A stretch of DNA of 64,000 nt. Origin: Hymenobacter sp. YC55. GTDB taxonomy: Bacteria; Bacteroidota; Bacteroidia; Cytophagales; Hymenobacteraceae. The position numbers and the translations under genes were made by a program. Where the stretch lies: assembly GCF_029433095.1 (NCBI RefSeq), contig NZ_JARNTX010000013.1, positions 34,422 through 98,421 on the forward strand. The letters are read 5' to 3'. Positions 52,722 through 61,197 of this stretch are shown here, piece by piece. How positions within the stretch are numbered: position 1 is the first letter of the stretch; each line of letters opens with the position of its first letter. The notes under the pieces were generated by a model. The model was given only the letters and a program-made list of their open reading frames with translations, was not told the DNA's origin and made no database searches.

Positions 52722-55700
52722 ATGCTTCTTGCTATGCAGCAATATAAAATTCAAGAGGGCCCCAGTCTGGCCCTTGCTTCGGCGCCCGCCTTGTTGTGCT
52801 CCACCTGCCACCTGCTGCCGCTGCCAGTCTGGCTCCGCTACCTAGGCATGCTGCTTCTTTGCGTGGCTTTGCAATCAGCGGCGCATGGTCAAGCCTGGCA
52901 GGGCGCGCTGGCACTGGGCGACCATAATCTGGGGTCAGTGATGGTGCAAGGCAGCGCGCTGGATGCAGCGGGAAATAGTTACCTTATTGGCAGTACACTA
53001 GATGATGTTACCCTAGGCCCGGATACGCTTAGGGGGGTGGGCTATCAAGATCATTTCTTGGCCAAGCTAGACGCGAACGGCCAGTGGCTCTGGGCCCAGC
53101 ACCTGCCGGCTACGCCCCGGGCCATTGCGCTGGACGCGGCCGGCAACATTTACCTAACGGGCAGCTTCCAAGGCACTGCGGCCTTTGGGTCCACTACCCT
53201 GACGAGCGCGACCTCCTACTACCCGGATGCTTTTGTGGGCAAACTAACGCCCACAGGCACCTGGCGCTGGGCTCGGGCCATCGGCGGCACAGAAGTTGAT
53301 CTAGGCACTGCCCTGGCTGTTGATGCGACTGGTAATGTGTATCTGGCGGGCGATTTTCGAAGTGCGACGCTTACCATTGGCACCGCGACCCTGACCAATG
53401 CCAGCAGCTCGCATAGTGTCCCGGACATCTTCCTGACTAAGCTCGACCCGGCAGGCAACTGGCAGTGGGCCCAACAAGTCGGGGGGCCGGGGGCCGACTG
53501 GGTTACAGGTTTGGCGCTGGATGTCAGTGGCAGCGTGTACATGGCCGGCTGGTTCAATGGCGCAACCTGTACATTCGGCTCTACAATCCTCGCCAACGCG
53601 GGGGGCACCGCGTTTACTAGCGATGGCTTTCTGACCAAGCTGACGGCGGCGGGGGCACACAGCTGGACAACGCAAATTGGTGGCCCGGGCAGTGAAGGGA
53701 GCTCGGCCGTGGCACTTGATGCCAGCGGCAATATTTACCTCACGGGGTCCTTCACCAGCTCAGCCTTGCTTTTTGGCAGTACCACCCTAGCCGCCTCCCA
53801 GCGCAATGGAGCGGACGTCTACGTCGCGAAGCTAACGCCAACGGGTGCCTGGGACTGGGCGCAGCAAACCACCGGCTCGGCGGGGGGCGGGGACAGTGGA
53901 GGTACTCAACTGGTGGTAACGGCTACCGGCAACGCCATCGTACTGGGGCAGTTTTCAGCGACGCAGCTGCACGTGGGCCAGCAGGTGCTGCTCAATGCCG
54001 GGCGAGCCAGTGCATCACTTACGAATGATGGTTTTGTGGCCAAGCTAACGCCAGCCGGTGCCTGGGAATGGGCGCAGGCGCTAGGGGGGACGGCAGCTGA
54101 AACCCCTAGCGGCCTGCACTTAGCGGCCAACGGCGACGTGGTGCTAGCAGGCACCTTCGAAAGCTCGCCCGCTACATTTGGGCCAATAACGCTACACGCC
54201 GTGCGGTCATCCGCCTTTGTAGGCCGGCTGCAAGCCAGCGGCGCCTGGCGCTGGGTAAGCAAGCAAGCTGACCGCGGCGTGGCCGCCTTTGCCGCGGTAG
54301 CCACGGACGCGGTGGGCAATGCGTACGTAGCCGGGAACTTTCAAGGCACGCTTCTCCCGGGGAGCGCCCCGCTCACAACAACAGGGAACCAAGATATACT
54401 CGTTGGCAAGGTCAGCCCCACCGGACAGTGGCTCTGGGCCGCGCAGGCTGGGGGCACAGGGGCTGATCGGGCAACGGCCCTACTGGTCGAGGCTGGGGGG
54501 GATGGCTATGTGACGGGGACGTTTAGGGGTACGGCACGTTTCGGTACCACGCTGCTCACGAGTGCCGGGGGGACCGATATCTTTGTGGCCAAGCTCTCGG
54601 CCAGCGGTGCTTGGCTTTGGGCTGCGCGCGCCGGGAGCGCGGCCGATGATGGTGGCACAGCCGTCGCCCTGGATGCGAACGGTCACGTGTATGTAACGGG
54701 CTGGATAACGGATGCCGCCGCCTTTGGGAATACAGTCCTCACCAACCCAGTAAGCACGACCGCCCAGTATCCATTCGCTGCCAAGCTAAGCGGAGAGGGC
54801 AGCTGGCAGTGGGCCCAGGCGCTGGGTGCCCAAGGACAAGGCAACAGCTTGGCGATTAGCCCCGGAGGTGACGCCTACATAACTGGTCGCGCGGCGCGCC
54901 AGTTATTTGTGACCAAGATTAGCCCTGCTGGCTCCGTAAGCTGGCAACAGGTAGCTGGCGGCACTCCTTTCGAAGACCAAGGCACCGCGATTGGGGTAGA
55001 TGCCCGCGGAGACGTGTATGTGGCAGGGGGCTTCAGAAGCACGTCTATTGTGCTGGGCTCCACTACCTTACTCAATAGCAACATGCCTTCCGGCTATGAT
55101 TATAGGGGTATTAGTGAACTGTTCATCGCTAAACTAACGGCGGCCGGCACGTGGCTCTGGGCGCATAAGGCCAGTGGGGCAGCAAGCGCCACAGCGCTGG
55201 CAGTGGATAGCCAGGGTCAGGTACTGCTCACGGGCGCCTTTGGTAATGCGGCCACATTTGGAACGATTTCTTTGAGCGGTAATGCCTCCGGTAGTGTGTT
55301 TGTGAGCCGACTAACTGCCACTGGCGCGTGGCAATGGGCCCAAAAGGTAAACGGCAGTTCTACGCCGGGAGGCTTGGCTATGGGGCCTGCCGGACGAGTG
55401 TATGTAGCGGGATTGTTTGACGGGGTAGTACCATTTGGCAATGTAACGCTACGGGGCGGAGGGTATTTTCGTAGCAGCTTCCTGGCGTGGATAACAGATA
55501 GCAGTTCGCCTTTGGCAACTACTTCAACCGCCGCCACGGCTGCCTTTTCTCTTTATCCGACCATTGTACAAGGCAACCGGGTGCAGTACACTTTTATGGA
55601 ATCAGGTAGTTCCCACACGGAACTCCACGTGTACACTCTGACTGGCCAACTCGTTACCCAGCAGCTAAATGTTAGCCACAATGGGGCTTTTAGTACAGCT

Positions 55701-55778
55701 GGTTGGCGGCCAGGTTGGTATGTAGTGCGCCTAACGACGGCAAGCGGCCAGTACATTGCCCGCTTTTATCGCCCCTGA
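52722..55778 (+). CDS. Large SBBP beta-propeller surface protein with T9SS sorting domain (3)
   Basis: 1018 residues: a long N-terminus with a hydrophobic segment near 38-56, then about fifteen SBBP-like repeats, each LDAAGNIYLTGSF, FGSTTLTSA, AFVGKLTPTGTWRWAR or close variants. It ends with FSLYPTIVQGNRVQYTF and WRPGWYVVRLTTASGQYIAR, a divergent T9SS sorting domain. It is the longest fully contained SBBP protein of its type here. The N-terminus may be over-extended; the signal is read from about residue 35. Confidence 0.88.
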   Translation: MLLAMQQYKIQEGPSLALASAPALLCSTCHLLPLPVWLRYLGMLLLCVALQSAAHGQAWQGALALGDHNLGSVMVQGSALDAAGNSYLIGSTLDDVTLGPDTLRGVGYQDHFLAKLDANGQWLWAQHLPATPRAIALDAAGNIYLTGSFQGTAAFGSTTLTSATSYYPDAFVGKLTPTGTWRWARAIGGTEVDLGTALAVDATGNVYLAGDFRSATLTIGTATLTNASSSHSVPDIFLTKLDPAGNWQWAQQVGGPGADWVTGLALDVSGSVYMAGWFNGATCTFGSTILANAGGTAFTSDGFLTKLTAAGAHSWTTQIGGPGSEGSSAVALDASGNIYLTGSFTSSALLFGSTTLAASQRNGADVYVAKLTPTGAWDWAQQTTGSAGGGDSGGTQLVVTATGNAIVLGQFSATQLHVGQQVLLNAGRASASLTNDGFVAKLTPAGAWEWAQALGGTAAETPSGLHLAANGDVVLAGTFESSPATFGPITLHAVRSSAFVGRLQASGAWRWVSKQADRGVAAFAAVATDAVGNAYVAGNFQGTLLPGSAPLTTTGNQDILVGKVSPTGQWLWAAQAGGTGADRATALLVEAGGDGYVTGTFRGTARFGTTLLTSAGGTDIFVAKLSASGAWLWAARAGSAADDGGTAVALDANGHVYVTGWITDAAAFGNTVLTNPVSTTAQYPFAAKLSGEGSWQWAQALGAQGQGNSLAISPGGDAYITGRAARQLFVTKISPAGSVSWQQVAGGTPFEDQGTAIGVDARGDVYVAGGFRSTSIVLGSTTLLNSNMPSGYDYRGISELFIAKLTAAGTWLWAHKASGAASATALAVDSQGQVLLTGAFGNAATFGTISLSGNASGSVFVSRLTATGAWQWAQKVNGSSTPGGLAMGPAGRVYVAGLFDGVVPFGNVTLRGGGYFRSSFLAWITDSSSPLATTSTAATAAFSLYPTIVQGNRVQYTFMESGSSHTELHVYTLTGQLVTQQLNVSHNGAFSTAGWRPGWYVVRLTTASGQYIARFYRP

Positions 55779-56258
55779 CAAACGTCTTTATTTAGTGGGG
55801 ATGGACCGCGCTGATAGCAAGCACAAAGTAGCCCATGCTAGGCTTGATATAAGATTGGTCAGCCAAGATGCGTAAGCAGCTAATCTTATATCCGATACGT
55901 TGATGTGGCTGTTGCAAAAGTCTGATAGGCAGAACAAGTCTGAACCAAGGCAGCCCCTTTCTGGCAACTGAACAACTAAATAGCAGTTCTTACTGAGGCC
56001 TACCTGGATGGACAGTGCCTGTTGCAACAGCCACACGTATTATGTTTAGCAACTTTACCGAGACAGGAGAAAGAGTAGTTGCACTGCGCCAAAATTCTAT
56101 TTCAGTGGAAGCCAGTGGACTATCACCCGCTAGTACTTAACCTAAGAAGAGAAAATACCCGTTATTAGCGCCGCCTTTACGTAGCCGGTCGCTACAGGGA
56201 GCGCGTACGCCAACGCCCCTCCTTGCCTGCGCCTCCAAGCACCTACTACTAGATTAGC
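55779..56258. other. Intergenic region with MITE-like element
   Basis: Contains copy C of the MITE-like element (55905-56034); otherwise no gene or RNA recognised. Confidence 0.5.
55905..56034. mobile_element. MITE-like element, copy C (CAAAAG subtype)
   Basis: 130 bp. Left end GTGGCTGTTGCAAAAG, right end inverted GTGGCTGTTGCAACAG. Its reverse complement aligns internally with copy A at 25369-25493, including CAGAAAGGGGCTG and GGCCTCAG. Confidence 0.65.
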
Positions 56259-56450
56259 ATGAAACGACTACTTGTTTTGCTGCTCGCGGCCGCTTCCGTA
56301 CTGCTTCTTATCGCTTTAGTCTATGCTCTGAACTTCGCCAAGCCCGACAGCACATTTTCGCAGTACCGTGTTCTTATTGGCTTCTCCTTCATGGCGGTAA
56401 CCCGGTTTGCGTTGAGGGCCTACCGCCGTTCGCGCATAGGGCATTCATAA
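56259..56450 (+). CDS. Hypothetical small membrane protein
   Basis: 63 residues with one or two membrane helices (about 4-24, 35-52) and a basic C-terminus (RAYRRSRIGHS). Short and unassigned; coding status is likely from the clear ATG and hydrophobic pattern. Confidence 0.45.
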   Translation: MKRLLVLLLAAASVLLLIALVYALNFAKPDSTFSQYRVLIGFSFMAVTRFALRAYRRSRIGHS

Positions 56451-56788
56451 GCATTCCTGTCCGAGAAATCATTGTTATGTCAAGTAGCGAGCTGCTGGGG
56501 ATGCGCACGGCGGAGCTTACCAAGAGCTTGGACCTTTTATGGTTGTCCTGCTGACAAGCATCCAAGTGGTACAAGGTTTTTATTCCACACTAGGCTAAGG
56601 CATAAAAAAGGGTCTGTTGCCCCTGCAACAGACCCTTTTTCCCCTCTCCGCATTGTCCCACACCCAGCAGGGCACCTCGTGGCTAGTCAGCGGTTCGCAC
56701 CAGGTACCATTCCCTGGGAACACGGTTGTCGCGACCCGTTGCGTGCTTCCTACTAGGCGCCAGCGCCTGTATAGCTGTAGTGGACAGG
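56451..56788. other. Intergenic region with bidirectional terminator
   Basis: 338 bp; apart from the terminator at 56604-56640 nothing is recognised. Confidence 0.5.
56604..56640. terminator. Rho-independent terminator, bidirectional
   Basis: AAAAAGGGTCTGTTGC pairs with GCAACAGACCCTTTTT around the loop CCCT, with A and T runs on both flanks. It separates the small membrane-protein gene from the convergent malectin/SBBP gene. Confidence 0.85.
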
Positions 56789-59700
56789 TTATTTGCGCAG
56801 GAGCTTGACGTGGGCCTGGCCCTTCGCCCCGCGTAGGTGCAGGTAGTAGAGGCCTTCCGCCGGTAGCTGCTGCGAGAAGTCGAAGGTTACCGACTGTCCC
56901 CCGGCCGAAACCGTGCGCTGGCCCTGGCTCAGGGTCGTGCCCAGCGAGGAGACCAGCGAGTAGCTAACCTCGCCCTGGAAGGCGGCCGGCAGCTCGAGCG
57001 TGACGCGCCCATCGGTGGAGGGATTGGGGTAGAGCTTGACCTGGGCGCTGTAGACCGGCAGCTTGGTCGCCGCACCCGCGGCCAGCGGGCTAGCCGCGGG
57101 GCGCGCCGCGGTAACCGGGGAAGCGGAGTTGCCGCTGAGTACCTCGATAGCCGACACTTTCGGCTGATCCACCCCGCCGGCCCCGGGCGCGAAGGCCAGC
57201 GCGAGCACCCCGTCGGTGACGGTCACTGAAAAAGACTCGGTGGTGGCTGTCAACGGGCCTACCTTCTTGACAATGTCGTAGGCTTGGAGCACGGTGCTGC
57301 CTTCGGCCACCACGTCGAAGACGCGTTGGCCGGGGGCGCTCCAATAGAGCTCGGCGAAGTGGAGCTTGACGGTGTAGGTGCCGTTGGCCACGGGCAGGCC
57401 GTAGGAGAAAGTGCCATAGCGCTCGGTTTGGTAGAGGGCGTCGTCTTCGGTGCCGGCAATCGCTTGGTCGGTAGCGAAGTCGGTGCCGCCGTACGCGAAC
57501 TGATCCGTGCTGAAGCGGCCCACGCTCGTGCTGAGCTGCCCGCCGCCCACATTGAGACGCAGCACAGCGGTCGGACTCGCTTGGAGCACTTCAATGGCCG
57601 ACACTTTCGGCTGATCCACCCCGCTGGCCCCGGAGGCGAAAGCCAAGGTGAGTTGGCCATCGGTGACGGTGACAGGGAAGGACTCGGTGGTGGCCGTCAA
57701 CGGCCCGACTTTCCGGACGATATCATAGGCAGTAAGCACCGTTGTGCCCTCGGCCGCCACGTCGAACACGCGCTGGCCGGTGCTGTTCCAGTAGAATTCG
57801 GCAAAGTGCAGCTTGACCGTATACTGCCCGTTGGCCACGGGCAGGTTGTAGGTGAACGCACCGTAGCGCTCGGTTTGATAGAGGGCATCATCCTCGGTGC
57901 CACCAATAGGCTGGTCGGTGGCAAAGTCGCTGCCGCCCGTCGCGTACTGATCAGCCGCAAACGGGCCCACGCTCGTGCTTAACTGGCCACTACCCGCATT
58001 GAGGCGCAGCACGGCCGTCGTGGTAGGGGTGGAGTTGACGGTATATATTTCAATGGCCGACACTTTCGCGTTGTCGATCAGGCCGTAGAAGTCCAAGGCA
58101 AGCTCCTCGTCGGCGGCCGTGACGAGCAGCCGTTCGGTGGTCGCCGTGAAGGCCCCCACCTTCTGGTAGATGTCGTAGTCGTTCAACGCCACCAGCCCTT
58201 CCGCGGCCACATCGAACACGCGCTGGCCGGCGCGAGTGGCGTAGACCTCAGCAAAGTGAAGCACCACCTCGTACTGTTTGCCCCGGCTCACGGGAAAGCT
58301 GTAGCGAAAGTAGCGGCCGTAGCGCTCGGTCTGGTACAAGGCGTCGTCCTCGGTGCCGGCAATGGGCTGGTCGGTGGCGAAGGTAGCTCCGTCCGCGTTG
58401 AAGGGATCGGCGGCGAAGGTGCCAATAGCGTTAGTTACTTGGCTGCCGCCCGCATTCACGCGGTAGAGCACCCGCCCATCCGCCGGTTCGGGATTGACCG
58501 TAAGCGTGGTCTGCGAGGGGGCACTGCGTAGCCCGCCATTATCGGTCACCTCTAAGCTGAACACGTACGTGCCGGCCACCAGGTGGCTCACCAGCGGCGT
58601 GCGCCCACTCCGGCCGGTAATGACGGCTGGGCTAGGCCCGCTGACTTGCGACCAGATGTAGCCGACAATCGTGCCGTCGGGGTCGGTGCCAGCCCCGCTC
58701 AGGCGGGTGCTCGTCGTGGGCAAGGTAAGCGGGGTGGTGGGGGTGGCGCGGGCCGTGGGCACCTGATTGACGGTATTGACCCCATACTTGAGGGTTGCGA
58801 AGTCCGAGGCCACCCCGCCGCTGGCGCCCGTTACGTAGACATTGTCGGCCGCGTCTACGGCCACGGCGTACGCCGCATCAGAGGAGGAGGATTGCGTGTA
58901 ATATAAGGCCCAGAGCTGCTGGCCGTTGGCGCCGGCATACTTGAGCGTGCCGTAGTCCCCATTGCTGGCGCCCGTCACGTACACGTCACCCGCCGCGTTT
59001 ACGGCCATAGCCGTCACATCATCCTCGCTCTCGCCTGTTCCTCCGTCGTAGCGCGCCTCCCAGAGTTGCTGGCCACTGGCGGCCGCATACTTGAGGGTGG
59101 CGTAGTCCCAATCGCCTTTCGTGGGGTTGCGCGAGCGCCCCGTCACGAACACGTCGCCGGTTGCGTCCACGGCCACGTCAAACGCCTGTTCTAAACTGCG
59201 TGTTAGCACGCCGTTGTAGCGCACGTCCCACAGCTGCTGCCCGTTGGCGGCATACTTCACCGTGGCGTAGTCGGGATAGTCGTCTGTGAAATACGTGGTG
59301 GTGCTGGAGGTGCCGGTCACCACCACGTTGCCGGCTGCGTCGACGGCCAACGCCACAGCCAGGTCATTGGCATTACCCGAGCCGTTGTAGCGGTTCACCC
59401 ACAGTTGCTCGCCACTGGCCGTGTATTTGAGGGTCGCATAGTCTTTGGAAACCGAATCGCTATCCCGCGAGACAGTACCCGTCACCAAGATATTGCCGGC
59501 CGCGTCCAGCGCGATGTCCACCGCTTCATCATTGCCCCCGGCGGCATTGTAGCGCGCCTCCCACAGGCGCTGCCCGCCGGGCGCGTACTTGACGGTCACA
59601 TAATCGAGCTTGGTTCCCGTGCCGGCCGAGGTACCGGTCACGTACACGTTGCCGGCCGCGTCCAACCCCAGGCCGACCGCCTGGTCGGACCCATTGCCCG

Positions 59701-60277
59701 CCCCGTTGTAGCGCGCCGTCCACAACCGCTGGCCACTGGCCGAGTACTTGACGGTCGCATAGTCATCGCCCGAGCCCTGGTTAAACGAGCGGCCGGTCAC
59801 GTAGACATTGCCTGCCGCATCCACGGCCAGGTCCATGGGCACATCATCGCCGCCATTATTGTAGCGGGCCACCCAGAGTTGTTGGCCGCTCGGGGAGTAT
59901 TTGATAGTGGCATAGTCGTTGGCTTGCAGCGCGTTTTCTTCCCGGGCTCTGCCCGTCACATAGACATTGCCCGCCGCATCCACCACGAGGGCAGTCGCGA
60001 CGTCTACCTTATTTTGGGGGCTGCCCGGGCCGGCGTAGCGCGCCACCCACTCGAGGCCGGGAGCGGTGGTCGCTCCCGCCTGCCGGCGCGCTTGCCCACG
60101 CTGAGGGCTGGCCTTGCCATCGGCGTGGGGCGGCAGGGAAACCGGTTGTGACGGCAGTCGCCTCGTCGGGAGCGCCTTGGGCGCGGGGAGGGAAGGGGTG
60201 ACTTGCGCCCGGGTGTCGGACACGCCTAGAAGCCAACTGGCGGCCAAGGGCAGCAATCGGGTAATGGTTTGTTTCAT
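56789..60277 (-). CDS. SBBP, PKD-like, malectin-like T9SS surface protein (4)
   Basis: About 1162 residues from ATG 60277 (MKQTITRLLPLAASWLLGVS); the divergent paralogue also begins MKQ. Order: signal peptide; about eight SBBP repeats (VDAAGNVYVTGR, YATVKYSASGQRLWTARYNG), roughly residues 80-540; a PKD-like domain (GAGTDPDGTIVGYIWSQVSG to GTYVFSLEVTDNG); three malectin-like domains (FATDQPIAGTEDDALYQTER, VVLHFAEVYATRAGQRVFDV); and a T9SS type A sorting domain (LYPNPSTDGRVTLELP, GLYYLHLRGAKGQAHVKLLR). Malectin-like domains bind carbohydrate, so the protein may adhere to glycans. The second and third malectin domains are near-identical in DNA. Confidence 0.92.
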   Translation of the reverse strand: MKQTITRLLPLAASWLLGVSDTRAQVTPSLPAPKALPTRRLPSQPVSLPPHADGKASPQRGQARRQAGATTAPGLEWVARYAGPGSPQNKVDVATALVVDAAGNVYVTGRAREENALQANDYATIKYSPSGQQLWVARYNNGGDDVPMDLAVDAAGNVYVTGRSFNQGSGDDYATVKYSASGQRLWTARYNGAGNGSDQAVGLGLDAAGNVYVTGTSAGTGTKLDYVTVKYAPGGQRLWEARYNAAGGNDEAVDIALDAAGNILVTGTVSRDSDSVSKDYATLKYTASGEQLWVNRYNGSGNANDLAVALAVDAAGNVVVTGTSSTTTYFTDDYPDYATVKYAANGQQLWDVRYNGVLTRSLEQAFDVAVDATGDVFVTGRSRNPTKGDWDYATLKYAAASGQQLWEARYDGGTGESEDDVTAMAVNAAGDVYVTGASNGDYGTLKYAGANGQQLWALYYTQSSSSDAAYAVAVDAADNVYVTGASGGVASDFATLKYGVNTVNQVPTARATPTTPLTLPTTSTRLSGAGTDPDGTIVGYIWSQVSGPSPAVITGRSGRTPLVSHLVAGTYVFSLEVTDNGGLRSAPSQTTLTVNPEPADGRVLYRVNAGGSQVTNAIGTFAADPFNADGATFATDQPIAGTEDDALYQTERYGRYFRYSFPVSRGKQYEVVLHFAEVYATRAGQRVFDVAAEGLVALNDYDIYQKVGAFTATTERLLVTAADEELALDFYGLIDNAKVSAIEIYTVNSTPTTTAVLRLNAGSGQLSTSVGPFAADQYATGGSDFATDQPIGGTEDDALYQTERYGAFTYNLPVANGQYTVKLHFAEFYWNSTGQRVFDVAAEGTTVLTAYDIVRKVGPLTATTESFPVTVTDGQLTLAFASGASGVDQPKVSAIEVLQASPTAVLRLNVGGGQLSTSVGRFSTDQFAYGGTDFATDQAIAGTEDDALYQTERYGTFSYGLPVANGTYTVKLHFAELYWSAPGQRVFDVVAEGSTVLQAYDIVKKVGPLTATTESFSVTVTDGVLALAFAPGAGGVDQPKVSAIEVLSGNSASPVTAARPAASPLAAGAATKLPVYSAQVKLYPNPSTDGRVTLELPAAFQGEVSYSLVSSLGTTLSQGQRTVSAGGQSVTFDFSQQLPAEGLYYLHLRGAKGQAHVKLLRK

Positions 60278-61197
60278 AGGAGGAGATAGAGAAAAAGAAT
60301 ACACCGCCGGTAGGATGGTGAAGGAGGACAGCGCGTAACCAAACCATGTTTTCCCCTGGTCCAGGGCCAGAAAGAGTCAGATTGCTAGTGTAAGGTCCGG
60401 TGAAGCGCGCAACAAAAACAAGGAGTAATTATATGGTAACGCGAACGCAAGGCAGGCTATTGGCTAAGGTCGTTTAAATGAAGGTCTTACGCCTAGCGAG
60501 TAAGGGCTCAACGGTATTCGCCTGCGCCGGCTGTGTAAGAGGGCCTTGCCGGAACCAGGATCGACCAACTAGGCGCTGCGTATACGCTCGCCCCGCCTGT
60601 GGGGCGAAGTCTAACGAGTAACGGTTTCTCGCTCGGTGGGCAACTAGTGAGTAGCGCGGCACTGCAGGATCTCTTCCCGGACGAAGCCTGTCGCACAGGC
60701 ACTACCTCAGCCCCTCATAGGGGTAGCGACCTGCAGAAAGCCTATACTCATTGGCCCCCAACCAGCTACTACCAGGAGCCCAACGCAACGCCGTCTACGC
60801 CCGATAAGGGGCCCTTATTAAGAATATACAGCCTTGCTTTTCGCTCCTCCTAGTAGACTGTTTACAAAAGGCTACTTGAGCAATCGCTTTGCTTAGCGCT
60901 ATCCTTTCAGGACCATAGACTGTTCTGCAAGCGCCGCAACGCTACATCGCCAATACGTTTAAGCACCTGCTCCAACTTCTTCTCTAGCTGAGCCTGAAGG
61001 ACTTAGAGGTCAAGCTGCTCTACTATTACATTATCATATAATTAATCCTTGTTTTTATTGCTTCTTTTTGTGGACCTTACAGGACCAAATCCCCTTGTTT
61101 CTCGCCCCGCCATCGAGGCGATCAGCGGGTCGGCGCCTGGTTCTGTCTTACCCTACCGCCCCACCTGCGGTTTATTTTCTCTTTTTTTTATACCCCT
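60278..61197. other. Shared promoter region between two divergent malectin/SBBP genes
   Basis: 920 bp separating the start codons of two paralogues. It holds copy 2 of the 24-bp near-palindrome (60795-60818). No gene is supported; the plus-strand frame at 60599-60853 has no recognisable content. Confidence 0.45.
60795..60818 (+). repeat. 24-bp repeated near-palindrome, copy 2
   Basis: CTACGCCCGATAAGGGGCCC followed by TTAT; 22 of 24 positions match the minus strand at 34117-34140. Function unknown. Confidence 0.45.
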
